A stretch of DNA of 64,000 nucleotides from Pseudevernia furfuracea (GCA_022315425.1 JAIUPT010000032.1:1352501-1416500), one strand, 5' to 3'; positions 23,486-36,205 are shown, numbered from the stretch's first letter. Program-made: numbers and translations. Notes: generated by a model from the letters alone, not told the origin.

Positions 23486-23740
23486 CTAAAATTCGATATA
23501 GTGCATCCCGTAGATCTTAACTACCTTGCCGTGAATCGCACTCAGCTCAATGTTAATATTGAGCACCGATAAGCCCATCTTTCTTGCAGCCACACGATTA
23601 ATAATGTTCACTTCAACATCACTGTCAGCCAGTGCACTAAAAGTGTTGATCTTATTCCTCGCGTTCTGCACTAGGGTGTTCTTAATGAACAGACTATTTA
23701 TCCTTGATAGTTTCTTGATCCGCTACTGCACAGCCTGAAC
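23486..23740 (-). pseudogene. Element C aspartic protease
   Basis: The active-site region reads ALADSDVEVNIINR, where retropepsins have D-S/T-G. The glycine has become aspartate, a change that a single G-to-A makes. Confidence 0.65.
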
Positions 23741-23958
23741 CTTGATCGCCTATACCCTTACGTCAATAATAAGCTCTATCTTGATAGATAGAGAGGTACT
23801 CGATTCGACGTTCGACTCGAAGCTTGATTTGACTGATTCGACTATTCGACTCGAATCGTCATTACCCGACGAGATGTTCATTAATTCGAATTCATCGACG
23901 AAGAGAGCTGTTCTCACTCCTCGTATAGACATAATATTCGAAGTCGTCACTGCGCTCA

Positions 23959-25026
23959 CTAGTTTTTTGTCGTCTCGAGCATCTTAAACGAGTCGAACAT
24001 AACTTGTTTCTTGACGATGCATTCAGCAGTTCGATAACCAGACATATCACACTTGTAGCAAGCCTTATTCTTGAAACGACGTTCTCTAACCTCATCTATT
24101 AGCTTGTCTTTGTATATAACAAAAGTAGACTCATTCTCCTTTTTGCGAGAGGTCTTTGTCTGCTCTAAGATCTCGTTACGACCCTTCTGATCTGATTTAC
24201 CTATTCGACCCGACTTGTTATCTCTCTTCGAGTTCTGTGATTTCGAAGATAACTTAGAATAAGATCTGCTATCTTCATCCTGCTTTATATGAGTTTTCGC
24301 AGCTCTCTCATATTTGCGTATTTGAGTTAACAATTCTTGAATCGTTCTTGACTCAATCATGAGCTTATCTAGCTCGACTCGATGATTCGATAGTATTCGC
24401 GCTCGAATGAAGTTAAAGAACTATCGATTCGTTATAGTCTGCGTCGAATCTAGAGCCCTAAGACGAATATGTAGCTTGTAAGCATATTCATAAAAAGCAT
24501 TAATAATGTCGCCTTTCCTCTGCTTCGCAGCTAACAACTTCTTATTCGTCTCAAGATATGCTTTCTTCTTGTCCCCCTTCAGGAATTCGAACAATAGCGT
24601 CTTGAAATGCGTTCATAACGTCGCCCCCCCTGGATTCTGAAGCAATTAGAATCTTCAATCGATTCTAGACGTACTCTCAAGAAAATCGATAACATAGACG
24701 ACCTTCTTGATAGTCTCCTCTCGCAATTGCGACTGACTCATTGATGTGACATCTTTCTGAATCTCCTCACTCTGAAAACCTCTGAAAGCGAATTGTCGCT
24801 CACACTCGTAAATAAACTCGTTCAATTTCGCTGGGCTGACTCCCTTGTATAACGCTGAATCTTTCGCTTTGAGATTTGATGTCTGTCTCTTTGATATCCC
24901 CTGAGTCTCGTAACTCAGTGACGCTTGTCGACGACGTGACAACGCTTGATTTGCCTGATATGCTACAAACTCCTCCGCGTGCGCTTGATAAACCCGAAAT
25001 GTTATAAGCTCCCTTGAGTCTAACAT
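23959..25026 (-). pseudogene. Element C gag with decayed zinc knuckle
   Basis: Two open stretches (24655-25026 and 23959-24360) in gag position downstream of the 5' LTR. The second ends in CYKCDMSGYRTAEC, a CCHC knuckle in which the histidine is now tyrosine, as a C-to-T change would give. Many charged residues precede it. Confidence 0.7.
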
Positions 25027-25356
25027 CGTTCCTATTAACTCGTCCGTATGTGAATCAATATCGCCATGATCATCTTCTTCGCTTGTTTTTGAAGTAACCC
25101 CATTAAATTCTCCTTCGTCAGCATTAATGTTATTCGATAGTACTTCTTATTCCTCTTCGAGACTCGATATCTACTGTCTCGATCGTAATCCTGCTGCAGA
25201 AGTCATCTGAATAATTCGAAATTAACTGACTCGACGTCGACGTCAATTAAGAGATAGATAGAGATAACAGCGAGTCACGAAAGTGATATTGTTATCAAAC
25301 GGGCACACCCCCCTTACTATCGTGTCGACGATAGCGAGAGTTACAGAATTCAGAAA

Positions 25357-25622
25357 TGTAACGAGGTCTAGACATGCGTGAGTGAGTAACAGATGAATTG
25401 ATTACTAGATAGACTGAATCCTGAGGAACTCGATGGGAGTCCTCAGAGGCAGCATATTTAGCAGGGGAGAGTGCACCCCCATGCCAAGCAAACTTACTAT
25501 GCGACTGCTATAGCCGCACAGCTGCACCAGAGGGATAGTCTCTCGGATCTGACCTAGATGTATGTTGGATTCCTGGACTTCTGACAGGCCGCCTCATGCC
25601 TAGAGACCTCATGGCCCTTACA
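25357..25622 (-). repeat. 5' LTR of C
   Basis: 266-bp LTR pairing with 19288-19553. It carries most of the A/T-ward differences between the two LTRs. Confidence 0.88.
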
Positions 25623-26015
25623 AAAGACCCGCCACGGGCAAGAAGCCCCGAAAGCATCGGGCACGGGCACGAGACCCTGGGTGATCCCCTTGAAATGCCG
25701 GAATGGCATGAATCTAAAGCATCCAGGCCGGGCAAGAAGCCCTGAAAGCCCCGAAGAATTCGGGCAGAAGTCCCCAAAAATGGGGCCAGCTGTAATGCGC
25801 TATGGCGGGGCCACAGGCCTGGAATGAGTGAAGAAACCTCATTCCCGCGAGAAGTCCCTAAAGAATCTGGGCAAGTGAGAGTTTCAGGGAAGTGAACCTT
25901 GGAACTTCGGGCAAGAAGCCCTTAGAAATCGACGATATCGAGGTAAAGATTCCTCGGCGCATCGCGATTTTTGTCTTTGAGGCTCGAGGACGAGCCTTAT
26001 AAAGGGGGAGATAAT

Positions 26016-26103
26016 TGTTAGGATTAGTACCTAAATAGGGTGTCTGAGGCTGTCAAGCGCAGACACCCTCGGGGCCAGCTTTTTTAGGTGACTAATCCTA
26101 ACA
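26016..26103 (+). repeat. 3' LTR of B
   Basis: An 88-bp LTR beginning TGTTAGGATTAG and ending CTAATCCTAACA, preceded by a polypurine tract and followed by the TSD copy TCACT. It differs from the 5' LTR mainly in the last 16-18 bases. Confidence 0.8.
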
Positions 26104-29100
26104 TCACTCGATATACGACGATTATCTCTTCTGAAATCTTACGATAACAGACTTGATATTCGAAGCTATACGAACACGATAAGTTATTAAACTAGTGTAC
26201 GATAGGTCTCGAAGATCTTTTCGATTTAAATGACGATATTGATATAATAGATTTAAAACTCTTAGTCTCTGTTCTGACGTGACTATAAGAAGATTTAACA
26301 TTAATTTCAGTTTTAATTAATTGATTTATGCTTTTAGATCGAAGAGAGAGTGTTATAAAAGAATTCGACGAATAACTCTTTTAACAGAGAAGATCTTTTT
26401 AAGAGATACTTAAAAAAACGATAATAATAACGTATCGAACACGCTGAAGACTTCGATAGATTATTCTAACTAACTTACTTTCGAAGCAATACTTAAGGAA
26501 CTTGAATTCTCGAGACAGACTTTGACAAGTTCTGACAAGTTAACGTTCTGCTTAAGACGATCTTCATTTATTAAAAATCTCGTTGAACTTTCTTAACATC
26601 TAATAGATCATTTCTCAAGTCTAAACTCTTAAATAACTTCGAGAAATCAAGCTCTTCGACAGTAGTCTTTTAAAATAATTTTAAAGCTTTCGTAACTATT
26701 ATAACAGACTTTAAATATATTAAAAGATTGTAATCTTTATAAAAGATCAACTTCGAATCTATAACGTCTCGTACTTGCTTATTAATGAATCGATCTTCGA
26801 TAAAGATTATAAATAGTCGAATCGAGATAAAAGTATCTATCGAAAATAGTTATAAAATTCTTAAAATCAAATTTAGATACTCGAAACGTTCTGACTCTGT
26901 GACAGATACAACTTTTAATATTACGAAATAACGAATATCTCGTCAAATTTCTTTCACTTTAATGTGTAGTCAGACGTAATATTCGAAAACGATATCTCTA
27001 TAATCGACTGTTCTCATCGACAAACTCTTAAATTCTATCTCGAAAAGTAGATGATAGATCAAGCTTAGAAAGCGTATTATTTCTACGAAAATAATATTCA
27101 TATCGAATTCTTGATTCGTCTGAGTTTGCTTCTTTTCGATCTTGATTTTAACGTTATCAAACTTTCTTATAATAGCTAATATACGAAAGATCTTATTTAT
27201 TTTCACGAGTATATTTAAGAAACGAATTTCCTTCTCAGCTTTCACAGTAGTAGCTTCAACGTTAAACGAAGAAATAAATATGAATTATTAAAATTAATAG
27301 TCGAATACTAGATTAGAATTTACTTGTGAATTTTGAAGTGCTTCGTTTATCATAGACTGAAATAACTGCTGCGACATTATATATGCTGTTAATATAGACT
27401 ATAAAAATTGTTATATCGACTAAAAGTTAAATTATAAAAAGCTTCTCTGCTGCTGAGATATCTATTGAGATTATTATTAAGATGCTTTTATAAAAGACTT
27501 CGAATTTCGCTTTTTAAAAACTCTCGTGTAGAGTCTCTTCAGCTCTCTACATATAATAGAACATCACGTCATTAGATTTATTCATGTTATGTTAATCTTA
27601 GTGCTCTGAAGCACGTTACGAATCGACACTAATGATTCGTACTGTGTGTCATTAAACAATCTCATTAATGACTAAAATTCGACTTTCTTGTCGACTCGCT
27701 TCTTGTCTTTTTTCTTGAAACGATCTTTCTTAAAAACTAGAAATTGAAATTGTTATTCTTAAGAAGAGAATATTAAATTTATATCTGTCGCAGACTGCTG
27801 CTGAATAGTCGAATTTGCTTAAATAATAGACTGCTGAGAATTGAATTATGAGACTAATATTTAAGTGTTAGCTGACAGCTAAAAAGAAGAAATCTAAGAT
27901 TATATTTTAAAAACGAGTTGACTTAACTGAGATTAAGATTTTAACTGCTTTTTCAGACGTTTCTCGAATAATTCTAACTCGTCTTCGAAATAAGCTCGCT
28001 TGTTTGAGTTAGATTCTTTCTCGAGAAAGACTTCGACAATTAATATCTTAATATTAGCAGAGTAAACACGACCGAGATCTATTACTTCGAATTAAATCGA
28101 GTGAGTATTAAGTGACACGTACGACTCAATTAAGAATATAATTAATATAAGCTAATCTATGCTGTCAGAAGCTATAGATGTCGAGAATATAATTAATATA
28201 GTCTTCGATAGCTCTATAGTATAAAGTCTAATGCACTCATCGAACTTATTAAATTCTACGACAGCGAAGTTCGTCTAAGGGTTAATATCGAATATAATTA
28301 TACGCAAGTATAACTATTTTTATACAGATAATAATATAGCTCTGCACTTAGTTACACTATAATTTTTAACTTTATATCTAATATATGATAGTTCGTTCTT
28401 AATAAAGAATTAATAAATTATGTTATTAATGTAAAAATTCTTTGATATAGAACGATTAGATATATTCTTAAAAGCTAACTACTGAGATTTAAATCTATTA
28501 TTAACACTAATGTTAGAAATTTCGTTTCTATTAGTGTTAACTCGATTTGAATTTTAAACAAGCACGTGAGATAACGACGCTTCGACTTGTTAATAATATC
28601 TCAAAAAACGATATTACTACTATTGTCGCTGTTGTTAAGAAGTCTTCGATAGCTTATAATTAAGAATAGATTCTAATAAATCGATATAAAAAGATCAGCG
28701 ATAATGAGATTACTGTGACTTATTACGAGATTTCTTTATCGAATAATAGAAAGTAAGCAGCGAGACAACTTGCTGTTGAAATAAGTTCTTTTGAATTAAG
28801 AATTTATAAAACTGAAGTTTTTTCGTCTTTGCTTTCTTATTCAGAAGCTTTTAAATCTCAAGATTGATTCTTTTGACTTTCTCGACAAGACTATAAACTC
28901 TTAATAAAAATCGATTAGTCTATATTATATCTCTAATAGCTTCTTTTCGAATCTCATAATCACTTAGATCTCTAATAAAAGCTCTGAGTATAATATTCAG
29001 CATAACAGACTCGAGCGAATTAAGAACAGAGATAACTAAGATCGAGATAGAACGATTTTTAACATCAACGCTCTTTATAAGCTGATATATTCTCTTATAA

Positions 29101-30011
29101 TATATAGACAATTGCTTATTAAGATATTAATGTAATTCAGTCAGCTCTATCTCAAATAATATGAACGAGACTTCGACTTTTCTCGAAGAGAAGACTTCAC
29201 AGAATAGTACTCAAAAATTATCAACGATAATAGATATAGAAGCGACTTTTGTCTCTGCTAACAAACGACGAGCATTAAAATTCTTTTCAAATCACTTAAT
29301 AGTATCTTCTATTAGAAGCATATTAAAATAGTCTAAATATTTAATAAACGAAAATCGATCTTTCGAGTCTTGATAATTCTTTATCTTAAAATCAAACTTG
29401 TTTAATTATCTAATAACGATGACATTCGTAATATCGAAGAATATGTCATAGAGAGCAAACGTAAATCGAGATATAATTATAATATTTCTTGAGATGCTCG
29501 AGCTGCGAGAAGATGTTAAGATCTCAGACTAATTCGAAAAAGATATGTTATGTATCGACGAATTAATAAAACTGAGTGAGTTATATTCAATAAGATTTCT
29601 AATGAAGTTCGAATAATTGAGTTCGTAATGAATCGCTAGTTCTTTTAATAGACTAATAGATTAATATAGACTAGAAGAAGTTAGATTCGAATTAATAAAA
29701 GATCGAAAAAGACTTCGAAAAAGTAATAATGTTACAGACTGTAAAGATCTCAGAAAACGACTTCTATAGAAGACTTTTAGAAGTAAAAATAGAATTATAA
29801 ATAGATAGTGAAAGAAGAAGCTTACTATAACATTTCTCAATGAATTAAAACGAATTAACTTATACAAGAAAAGAACGAGAATAAGTCATAGAGCAAAAGT
29901 CACAGAAGAAGAGATTATCTATAAAAGACTTCTAAAATAGTAACAACGTAAAGAAAACGAGATAGAAGATCCTTTAGAGTCATAGAAGATAAATCTAAAC
30001 AAGATCTTTAA
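26104..30011 (-). pseudogene. Element A gag and protease side
   Basis: AT-rich remnant upstream (minus strand) of the B insertion. The stretch 28920-29111 reads YYKRIYQLIK...LNSLESVMLNIILRAF...EIRKEAIR, resembling gag of fungal LTR elements. An open stretch at 26970-27245 has no clear domain. All else is broken. Confidence 0.5.
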
Positions 30012-30173
30012 AATATCTATAATACACGAATAAGAGAATAAGGTAATTCTAGTAAGCTATAGATAAAAGAATAATTAATCTCTGAAAGTCTTCTATAGAA
30101 GAGTATATCTCTTCGTTAAGACGTTATATTATATAAAGCTAGTCGCAAAAGTCTACAAGACTGCATCTGCTCA
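30012..30173. repeat. Right terminal repeat of A (RIPped copy)
   Basis: Gap-free match to 15395-15556. I find only C-to-T and G-to-A differences relative to the left copy, in roughly a quarter of the positions. Confidence 0.75.
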
Positions 30174-30630
30174 CTTTATTAAGTCGATACTAAATCAGAT
30201 AATATAGTCGAAATATCATATTCTCCTCTATTTAGAATCTTTATTCGTAAAAATTATTTATATAACGAGCTTATTACGAGTTAAAACTAATAGAAAACTA
30301 ATATCTATAATAAAAGTAATCTTCTTATATAGATTATAAGTAAATATATAATAAAAAATAATTATATCGTCGCGAGAACGTCGTGATAGCGACTTAATTA
30401 TAAGAGTTGAAATAAAAAAGTGTTAATAATAAATTAAGCGTTAAGATTAGTCGTAGTTATAGTATAAAGTCTCTTATAGTCTCTTAAATTCTTTATCGAA
30501 CTTTTATATTACTTTCTTATATAATTTTTTTAAGATTAATACTTCTTCTCTACTTATAAATTCTATCTCGTCTAAGCTTTATATCTAAATTTATTAATAA
30601 ATTATTCTCTTAGAATAATATCATTATAAA
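30174..30630. other. AT-rich stretch, nothing recognised
   Basis: RIP-type composition, no readable domain, and no match noticed to the other families in the window. Confidence 0.4.
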
Positions 30631-30789
30631 GAATATACTTTAAAGCGAATTCTTGACGTGAGAAGCTTAAGAGAGTCATATCTCGAAGTTTTTTATTTTT
30701 ATTTCTTAAGAATTAGTCTTATTATTAGATATACTATATATACTATATATATCTTTATTAAGTTTATATTATTATATAATTCTAATCTA

Positions 30790-33700
30790 AGAGAATAAAG
30801 TCTATAAACGATACGATTATTTATCTTCGATGAACGAGATGAGTCGAAAAATGACAGATAGCGAAGCGTTTGAGAAACGTAAGGAGGAGACAACTGAGAC
30901 AATAACAGCAGACTATACTATCGATGAGAGAGAGAAGCGTCGCCGACGCGAGAACGAAGAAGAAGAGAAACACGAGAACGCGACGAGAAGAATATCGTCG
31001 TCACTAACAAATAATAACGAACGAAGAGTAAGTCTACACGTGAAAAACGCGGAGAAATAGATAACTGCGACTATTGCGACCCTAGAGATCATAAAAAACA
31101 CGTCGTACGAGAATCTAAACGCGTCAACTTGAAAGGTGCTTCAGAGAAGCATAGATCAGATCAAAGCATATATATAAAAAGCTAACGAAGAACGTTAGAA
31201 AAAGAGTAAGAAACAGAGCTTACGAGAGAACTACGATAGCTAAAAAAGTACTCTCACGCGAAATAGATTCTTAATAAAAAGCTAAGCATAGAGAAACTCG
31301 TTCGAATCAGCAGCAAACGAAGCAACGAAGTTAGTTTCACGTCTAATATCGTTCGAGATCGAGAACACGAGAAAGAAGCGTTAGATCTTGATAGTTATAT
31401 ATAGAGAGAAGAAAAGAGTGACAATAAAGAAGATAAAGAGCGAAAGAATTCTCGTCGTCTTCAAGAATAAACAGAAGCATATCTCGTCAGAACAGATCGT
31501 TATAATGAATAGACTTCGAAGCGAAGATCTATTATTGTAGACGACTACGTAAGAGATCAAAGAGACTCTCGAGAAAGACACGAGATAAGTGTCAGAGATA
31601 TATAACTCGATAGTAGTAGTGAGAAAGTTCTTCTTAGTAATAATTCACGGGATAAGAATTTCGAAATTCGATATAGGTAATTAGACTACTATCAAGGAAA
31701 GAATAGAGATAGAGAATCGAAGTCTACACTCAGAACTCGAGATAGTCAAGACACGATAATGTCACGACGTTGGCGCGATAGTAGGGAGAGAGAGAAAGCT
31801 ATACTCCTCTCTAATACTGTACGTCGCGACGACGGAGATAACTGACGACCTCATTAGAAAGCATTTAATCGAGACAAGTAAGATAAAGAGAGTGAAAAGA
31901 TTTGATCAGACAGCAATAGCTATGTAGTGTTATAACTGTTAAAAATAGAAATATATAACTAGAGAGTGTTCAAATTCTACGCGCTGCGCAGAATATAGTT
32001 AAGATTATAACACACGCAGTTATCAGAAGAAGACGTCAGGGGCGTCAAAGACCTGCGTTAACTGCGAAGACACAGATCACGCAGCGTACGAAAAGATCTA
32101 TTTAATAAGAGTTAGAGAAGCTTAGAGAACGCGTTAGAGAATAGCGACTAAGTTCCTACTGTATGAGCCGCTAAGAGAAAGATTATCTTCGATATCTCTG
32201 AAAAGAAGTGACGAATTTATACTAATAGATTCAAAGAAGAAGAGAAAGATAGTCTCAGAGATAATCGAGTTAAAAAAGACGTCAAAGACTCAGAGAAGAA
32301 GTTAGAGTGTGTAAAGAGACAAGCAGAGAGTAGAGAGATCAACGACACGCTTTCAACTCTTTACTATCGCTGAAGCGCTAGAACAGTAGACAATCGTAAC
32401 ATCGAGTGTTTTCGAAAAGGTCACGTAATCTCCTTCTCAATGAGGGAGCTCTATTAGCGAGATCTCCGCCTCTAAAGAAATAACGTATAACTCAACGTTG
32501 AAAGAGATGATAAGCGTTATACAGTCAGCACAGCAAGTAGAAGTAATTACAGATTAAGAAGATATAGAGATATCAGACAACGATAATCTATGAAGAATAT
32601 CGCGACGCTGAGAATCTTGCAGTACAATATAAGAAATAAATTAAAAACAATAACTGTCTTGCTAGCAGACGCAGGGATTCAAGATACTGACGTACTTGCG
32701 ATTCAAGAATCAAGCTTCAATTCGCACACAGAATTCTCGTACAACTTAGAGACTAATTAGTTTTATCTAACATATCGCTCGAGAAAGAATATAAGAGTGT
32801 GCTTTTATATTAATAAGAGACTGAATTCAAAGAATTAAGATGTAAAGTTCGTGACAAAGAATATAAGTACGCTGAGAATTCGACTCAGATAGGGAGAGAA
32901 AGCGAATCGAATCGAGAGACTCTTAATTCACAATATTTATAATTCGAGCTCATCGCTATTCTCGACAAAGAACTTCTTTAGTCTTTTATAGATTCTAGAG
33001 CTTCTATAGAAGTCTAAGAAGTATCTCTTGCTCGAAGACTTCAATCTACATTATTTTAGCTAAAATAACTTTAATAGATTTTCGTATCATAAAGAGACGA
33101 ACGATCTAATTGTAGTAATTATAGAGAGAAGAATAAATCTAGCTCTATTAAAGAAAGTAGTAACGTGAAGATCTCGAGAATAAAAGAGTGCGATCGATCT
33201 AGTCTTCATTACTTCAAAGACAACGAAGATAATAGTTCGTTATTAAGTAGAATCGAATCTATAATATAACTCGAATCATCTTTTAATACTCACGAAGCTC
33301 GATTTAACAACGAAGAGCGTCTCGAAATAGCGACGTTGTGCTTAAAAGATAATAAAATCAGAAGAGATAGCGAGAGAAGCTCAAGTACTAGACGCGACAC
33401 TTTTATTAAACTCTTTAACAAATTCGAAGTAGATCGATAACTATGTTAATCTACTCTATAGAGAACTTGATAAAATAATAAAAAACATAATATCGTGAGT
33501 TAAGTCGTTAGAAAAAGACAAGTTATTTTAAGACGAAGAGTGCAGTCTAGCAACAAAGAAAACGAAGACTAAGATATCTCGATATCGAGTCAGTCGTAAC
33601 GAGTACGCAGAGCATATATAAAGAGCGACACTCAAGAAGAGAGACAAGATAATAAGCAAGGTCAAGACTCTTCACTTTCGCAGAAAAGTGTACGAGATAA

Positions 33701-36156
33701 CGCAATTATTTAAAGAGATTTAAGACATAGTCAGCTGAGCGAGAAACGATAACATATATCTTAAGTCTCTATCGAAGTTCTCGTCAATAAGAAGAATAGA
33801 GAAGAGTCTAGTCACTACGTTTAAAGAAAAAGTTAATACTCTAAGAAAGACTTTCTTTTCTTCTCTCTCTCAGACAGATATCTTCGATATTCTAAAAGCA
33901 ATCTATTCTTCTTCGCTATTAATAAGTAATTAGATCACGAAGAAAGAGATACGTAAGACTATCTTTAAATCAAAATCAGATAAAGCTTTAGAAATAGATA
34001 ATCTATCAAATCGCTTTTTAAGATTAGTTATAGAGAAGCTGCTCTTCAAGTTTAGACACTTATTTTAGATATACGTAGACGTGAGCTATTATTCTAAGAA
34101 GTTTCGTAAGACTAATATTATTATGTTAAGAAAGTCAAAGAAGAAGAACTACTTCGAATCGAAGTCGTATAAATTAATAACACTCTTAAGTACACTAAGA
34201 AAGGCACTGAAGATAGTAATCGCGCGTAGACTTAGTGACTGCGCAGAAGATAATGACCTTCTCTCGTTAAAATAAATAAGAGTTAGAAGAAAGAGATTTA
34301 CGAAGATAGTTCTAAAAACGATAATAGATGCAGTGCACACAGTCTAAGATTGTGAGAAGAACAAAGTTGTTAGTCTTCTCTTATTAGATATAATAAAGAC
34401 TTTCGATAACGTCTCTTATTATCGTCTGCTTCACAATCTTAGATAGAAGAAAATCTCGAAGCTAATTATGAACTAAATAAGAAGCTTTCTTACTGACAGA
34501 GAAATCTCTCTCACTCTAAAAAGAATAACAAGCAGACTGAAGTCTACAGAGACGAGAATTTCATAGAGATCTTCGATGTCGTCTATTCTTTTTCTATTCT
34601 TCAACGCTTTCTTGATTAAGAGATATACGAAGATCAAGTTGAAACTGTAAGTAGAAGAATTCGTTGACGATATTTATCTGTTGATATATGAAAAGAGCAC
34701 TGAGACAAACTGCGAGACTCTTAAAAAAGTATACGAAATCTATTTGTAATGAGCAGAGACTCATAAAGCGACGTTCGCGTCAAAGAAATACGAGCTAATT
34801 TATCTAATAAGAAGTTCAGAGAAGTTTAATATGAGAGTTAGCGTCGACCTAGACTCTACAACGACAAAGTCAAAGACTAGTATTCGCGTGTTAGAACTGC
34901 AGATCGACGACAAACTTCGTTAAAGATCTCATATTAGAGAAGTCAAGATCAAGATGAAATCGCAATGCAGAGCACTATCAATAACTGCAGTCTTAATATG
35001 AAACGTCACACTAAACAAAGCAAGACAAGTGTATAGCTCTATCGTACGATTAGCGATAATATACGCAGCAGCAACGTGACACACATTACGAGATCTTCGA
35101 AATAGTAAGCGATCTCACATCAAGATTTTAGAGACTATACAGAATAGATGTCTGCGAAGAGTAGTCGAGATATATAAAGTCATCAATAAGAGAATCGTCG
35201 AAGTAGAGATAGAGATTTTCTCTCTTTAGATTACGATAAATCAAGTAATACTTCGAAATCAAGCACTTAGAGATAGTTATCTCGTTACGAAGCTAGAAAA
35301 TGCGAGAATTCGAAGAAAGCTAAGAGAGAAACGAGATAAAAGACGAGTAATTCTCTAGATCTCAACAGAAGATAAAGAAGAGTGAGCTCTAAAAACGCTT
35401 CGACTCGAAAATTGAGACTCTCTATAGACATCTGACGAAGAAAGAATATCAAGAAGAATTAGAAATCTTATTAAAGACTAATAGAAAGCAGTCTGAGAAG
35501 TAGTATAAGCTTAGTATCAGACTAAGATTTTAAAAGAACGACGTAGCTCCGCACAAAGAGGAGATCTATAATCAAATAAAAGATCTCTTTATGAAGATCT
35601 AACAAAAGTAAAGAGCTTCGCTCTAACTCAGCTACGAACAGAGAAGATTAATTTAACACACTTTCTATATATGTGTAGAGTCTCTAAGATACTCTCTTTC
35701 GTATACGAGTGTGACTAAAGAAAATAGAATATTAGACACGTTCTTCTATTTTATTTAAGACTGAGAAGCGAGAGACAAACTCTTCTAAAGAAGACTAAGA
35801 CAGCTAATCTAAGAGAGATGTTAATAACCTCGCGAGAGGCAAAGATCGCAGCGCGATGACTGATCTCGATTGATCTTCTAGAATAGTTCTCGCTAACTAA
35901 GAAGCAGCTATATAATAGGCAATAATAGAAGCAGCAACAAGTACTTCAAGAAGACACACGAATTCGTACGAATAGATTAGAGAACGTAGTGTGATAGAAA
36001 GACTATACGACAAGAAGATACGATAAGAAAGAATAACGAGAGTTTTTATTCTATTTCGACTAGTCGAAGAAAGATTTCTCTTATAATATAGTCTAAGCAG
36101 TAGCTCGTAATTACTCTTCGTAGCTTGAGTAGACACGAGTATAAAATCAAATCAAA
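30790..36156 (+). mobile_element. Tad-like LINE F1, near full length, 14-bp TSD
   Basis: A non-LTR retrotransposon on the plus strand, inserted in the LTR of E. ATAATTCTAATCTA is present on both sides (30776-30789 and 36157-36170). ORF1 starts near 30830 and has a charged N-terminus, with CCHC knuckles further on. ORF2 has an N-terminal endonuclease (ILQYNIRN and IQESSF near 32600-32720), RT with an intact FVDD at about 34660, and a C-terminal RNase H-type tail near 35000-35900. It ends in TAAAATCAAATCAAA rather than a plain poly(A). Frames carry many stops. Compared with F3 it starts a little later at the 5' end. Confidence 0.85.
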
Positions 36157-36205
36157 ATAATTCTAATCTATCTTATATACTTCTATTATATAAATTAATT
36201 TAATA

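Larger units (their letters stand above)
19288..25622 (-). mobile_element. Chromovirus (Ty3/gypsy) C, 6.3 kb, nested in B
   Basis: Two 266-bp LTRs (TGTAAC...TTACA on the plus strand) flank a minus-strand gag-pol with a chromodomain. The polypurine tract AAAAGGGGGGATAAT on the minus strand directly precedes the left LTR, which is therefore the 3' LTR. AAAGACC occurs at both outer borders (19281-19287 and 25623-25629), consistent with a target duplication. C is clearly less decayed than A, D, E and G: gag, protease and RT frames are still readable over 60-200 codons. Damage is of transition type. Confidence 0.88.
18908..26103 (+). mobile_element. Small LTR element B (about 860 bp without the nested element), TSD TCACT
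   Basis: Terminal repeats begin TGTTAGGATTAG and end CTAACA, with left copy 18908-18993 and right copy 26016-26103. TCACT precedes the left copy (18903-18907) and follows the right one (26104-26108), giving a clean 5-bp target duplication. A polypurine tract (AAAGGGGGAG) sits just before the right LTR, so B is plus-oriented. The internal part is 18994-19287 plus 25623-26015, less than 700 bp with no intact frame. B is therefore non-autonomous, a miniature or deletion derivative of a gypsy element. Its own sequence is hardly RIPped, while the DNA around it is saturated. Element C is inserted at 19287/25623. Confidence 0.82.
15395..30173 (-). mobile_element. Gypsy-type LTR retrotransposon A, heavily RIPped, split by element B
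   Basis: A minus-strand Ty3/gypsy-like element bounded by a 162-bp direct repeat. It is interrupted at 18907/26104 by a 7.2-kb nested insertion. Without that insertion it is about 7.6 kb, a normal size. Order on the minus strand: a gag-like segment near 28920-29111, the protease region, the insertion, RT near 18600-18780 (a conserved block with DLKHAY and the preceding KVHNHL), and a pol C-terminus near 16020-16140 with SFVLQQLNERKI. Nearly all frames are broken. Composition is strongly AT-rich from about 15.9 kb on. Exact ends and a target duplication are not clear. A TATATAAAG box in the repeat reads on the plus strand, so the orientation of the LTRs relative to pol should be checked. Confidence 0.7.

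Noticed and set aside
15395..30173. A 5-bp target duplication for element A
   Set aside because: The best candidates (TAAAG and TAACG on the minus strand) differ by a transversion, and the LTR ends are not certain.
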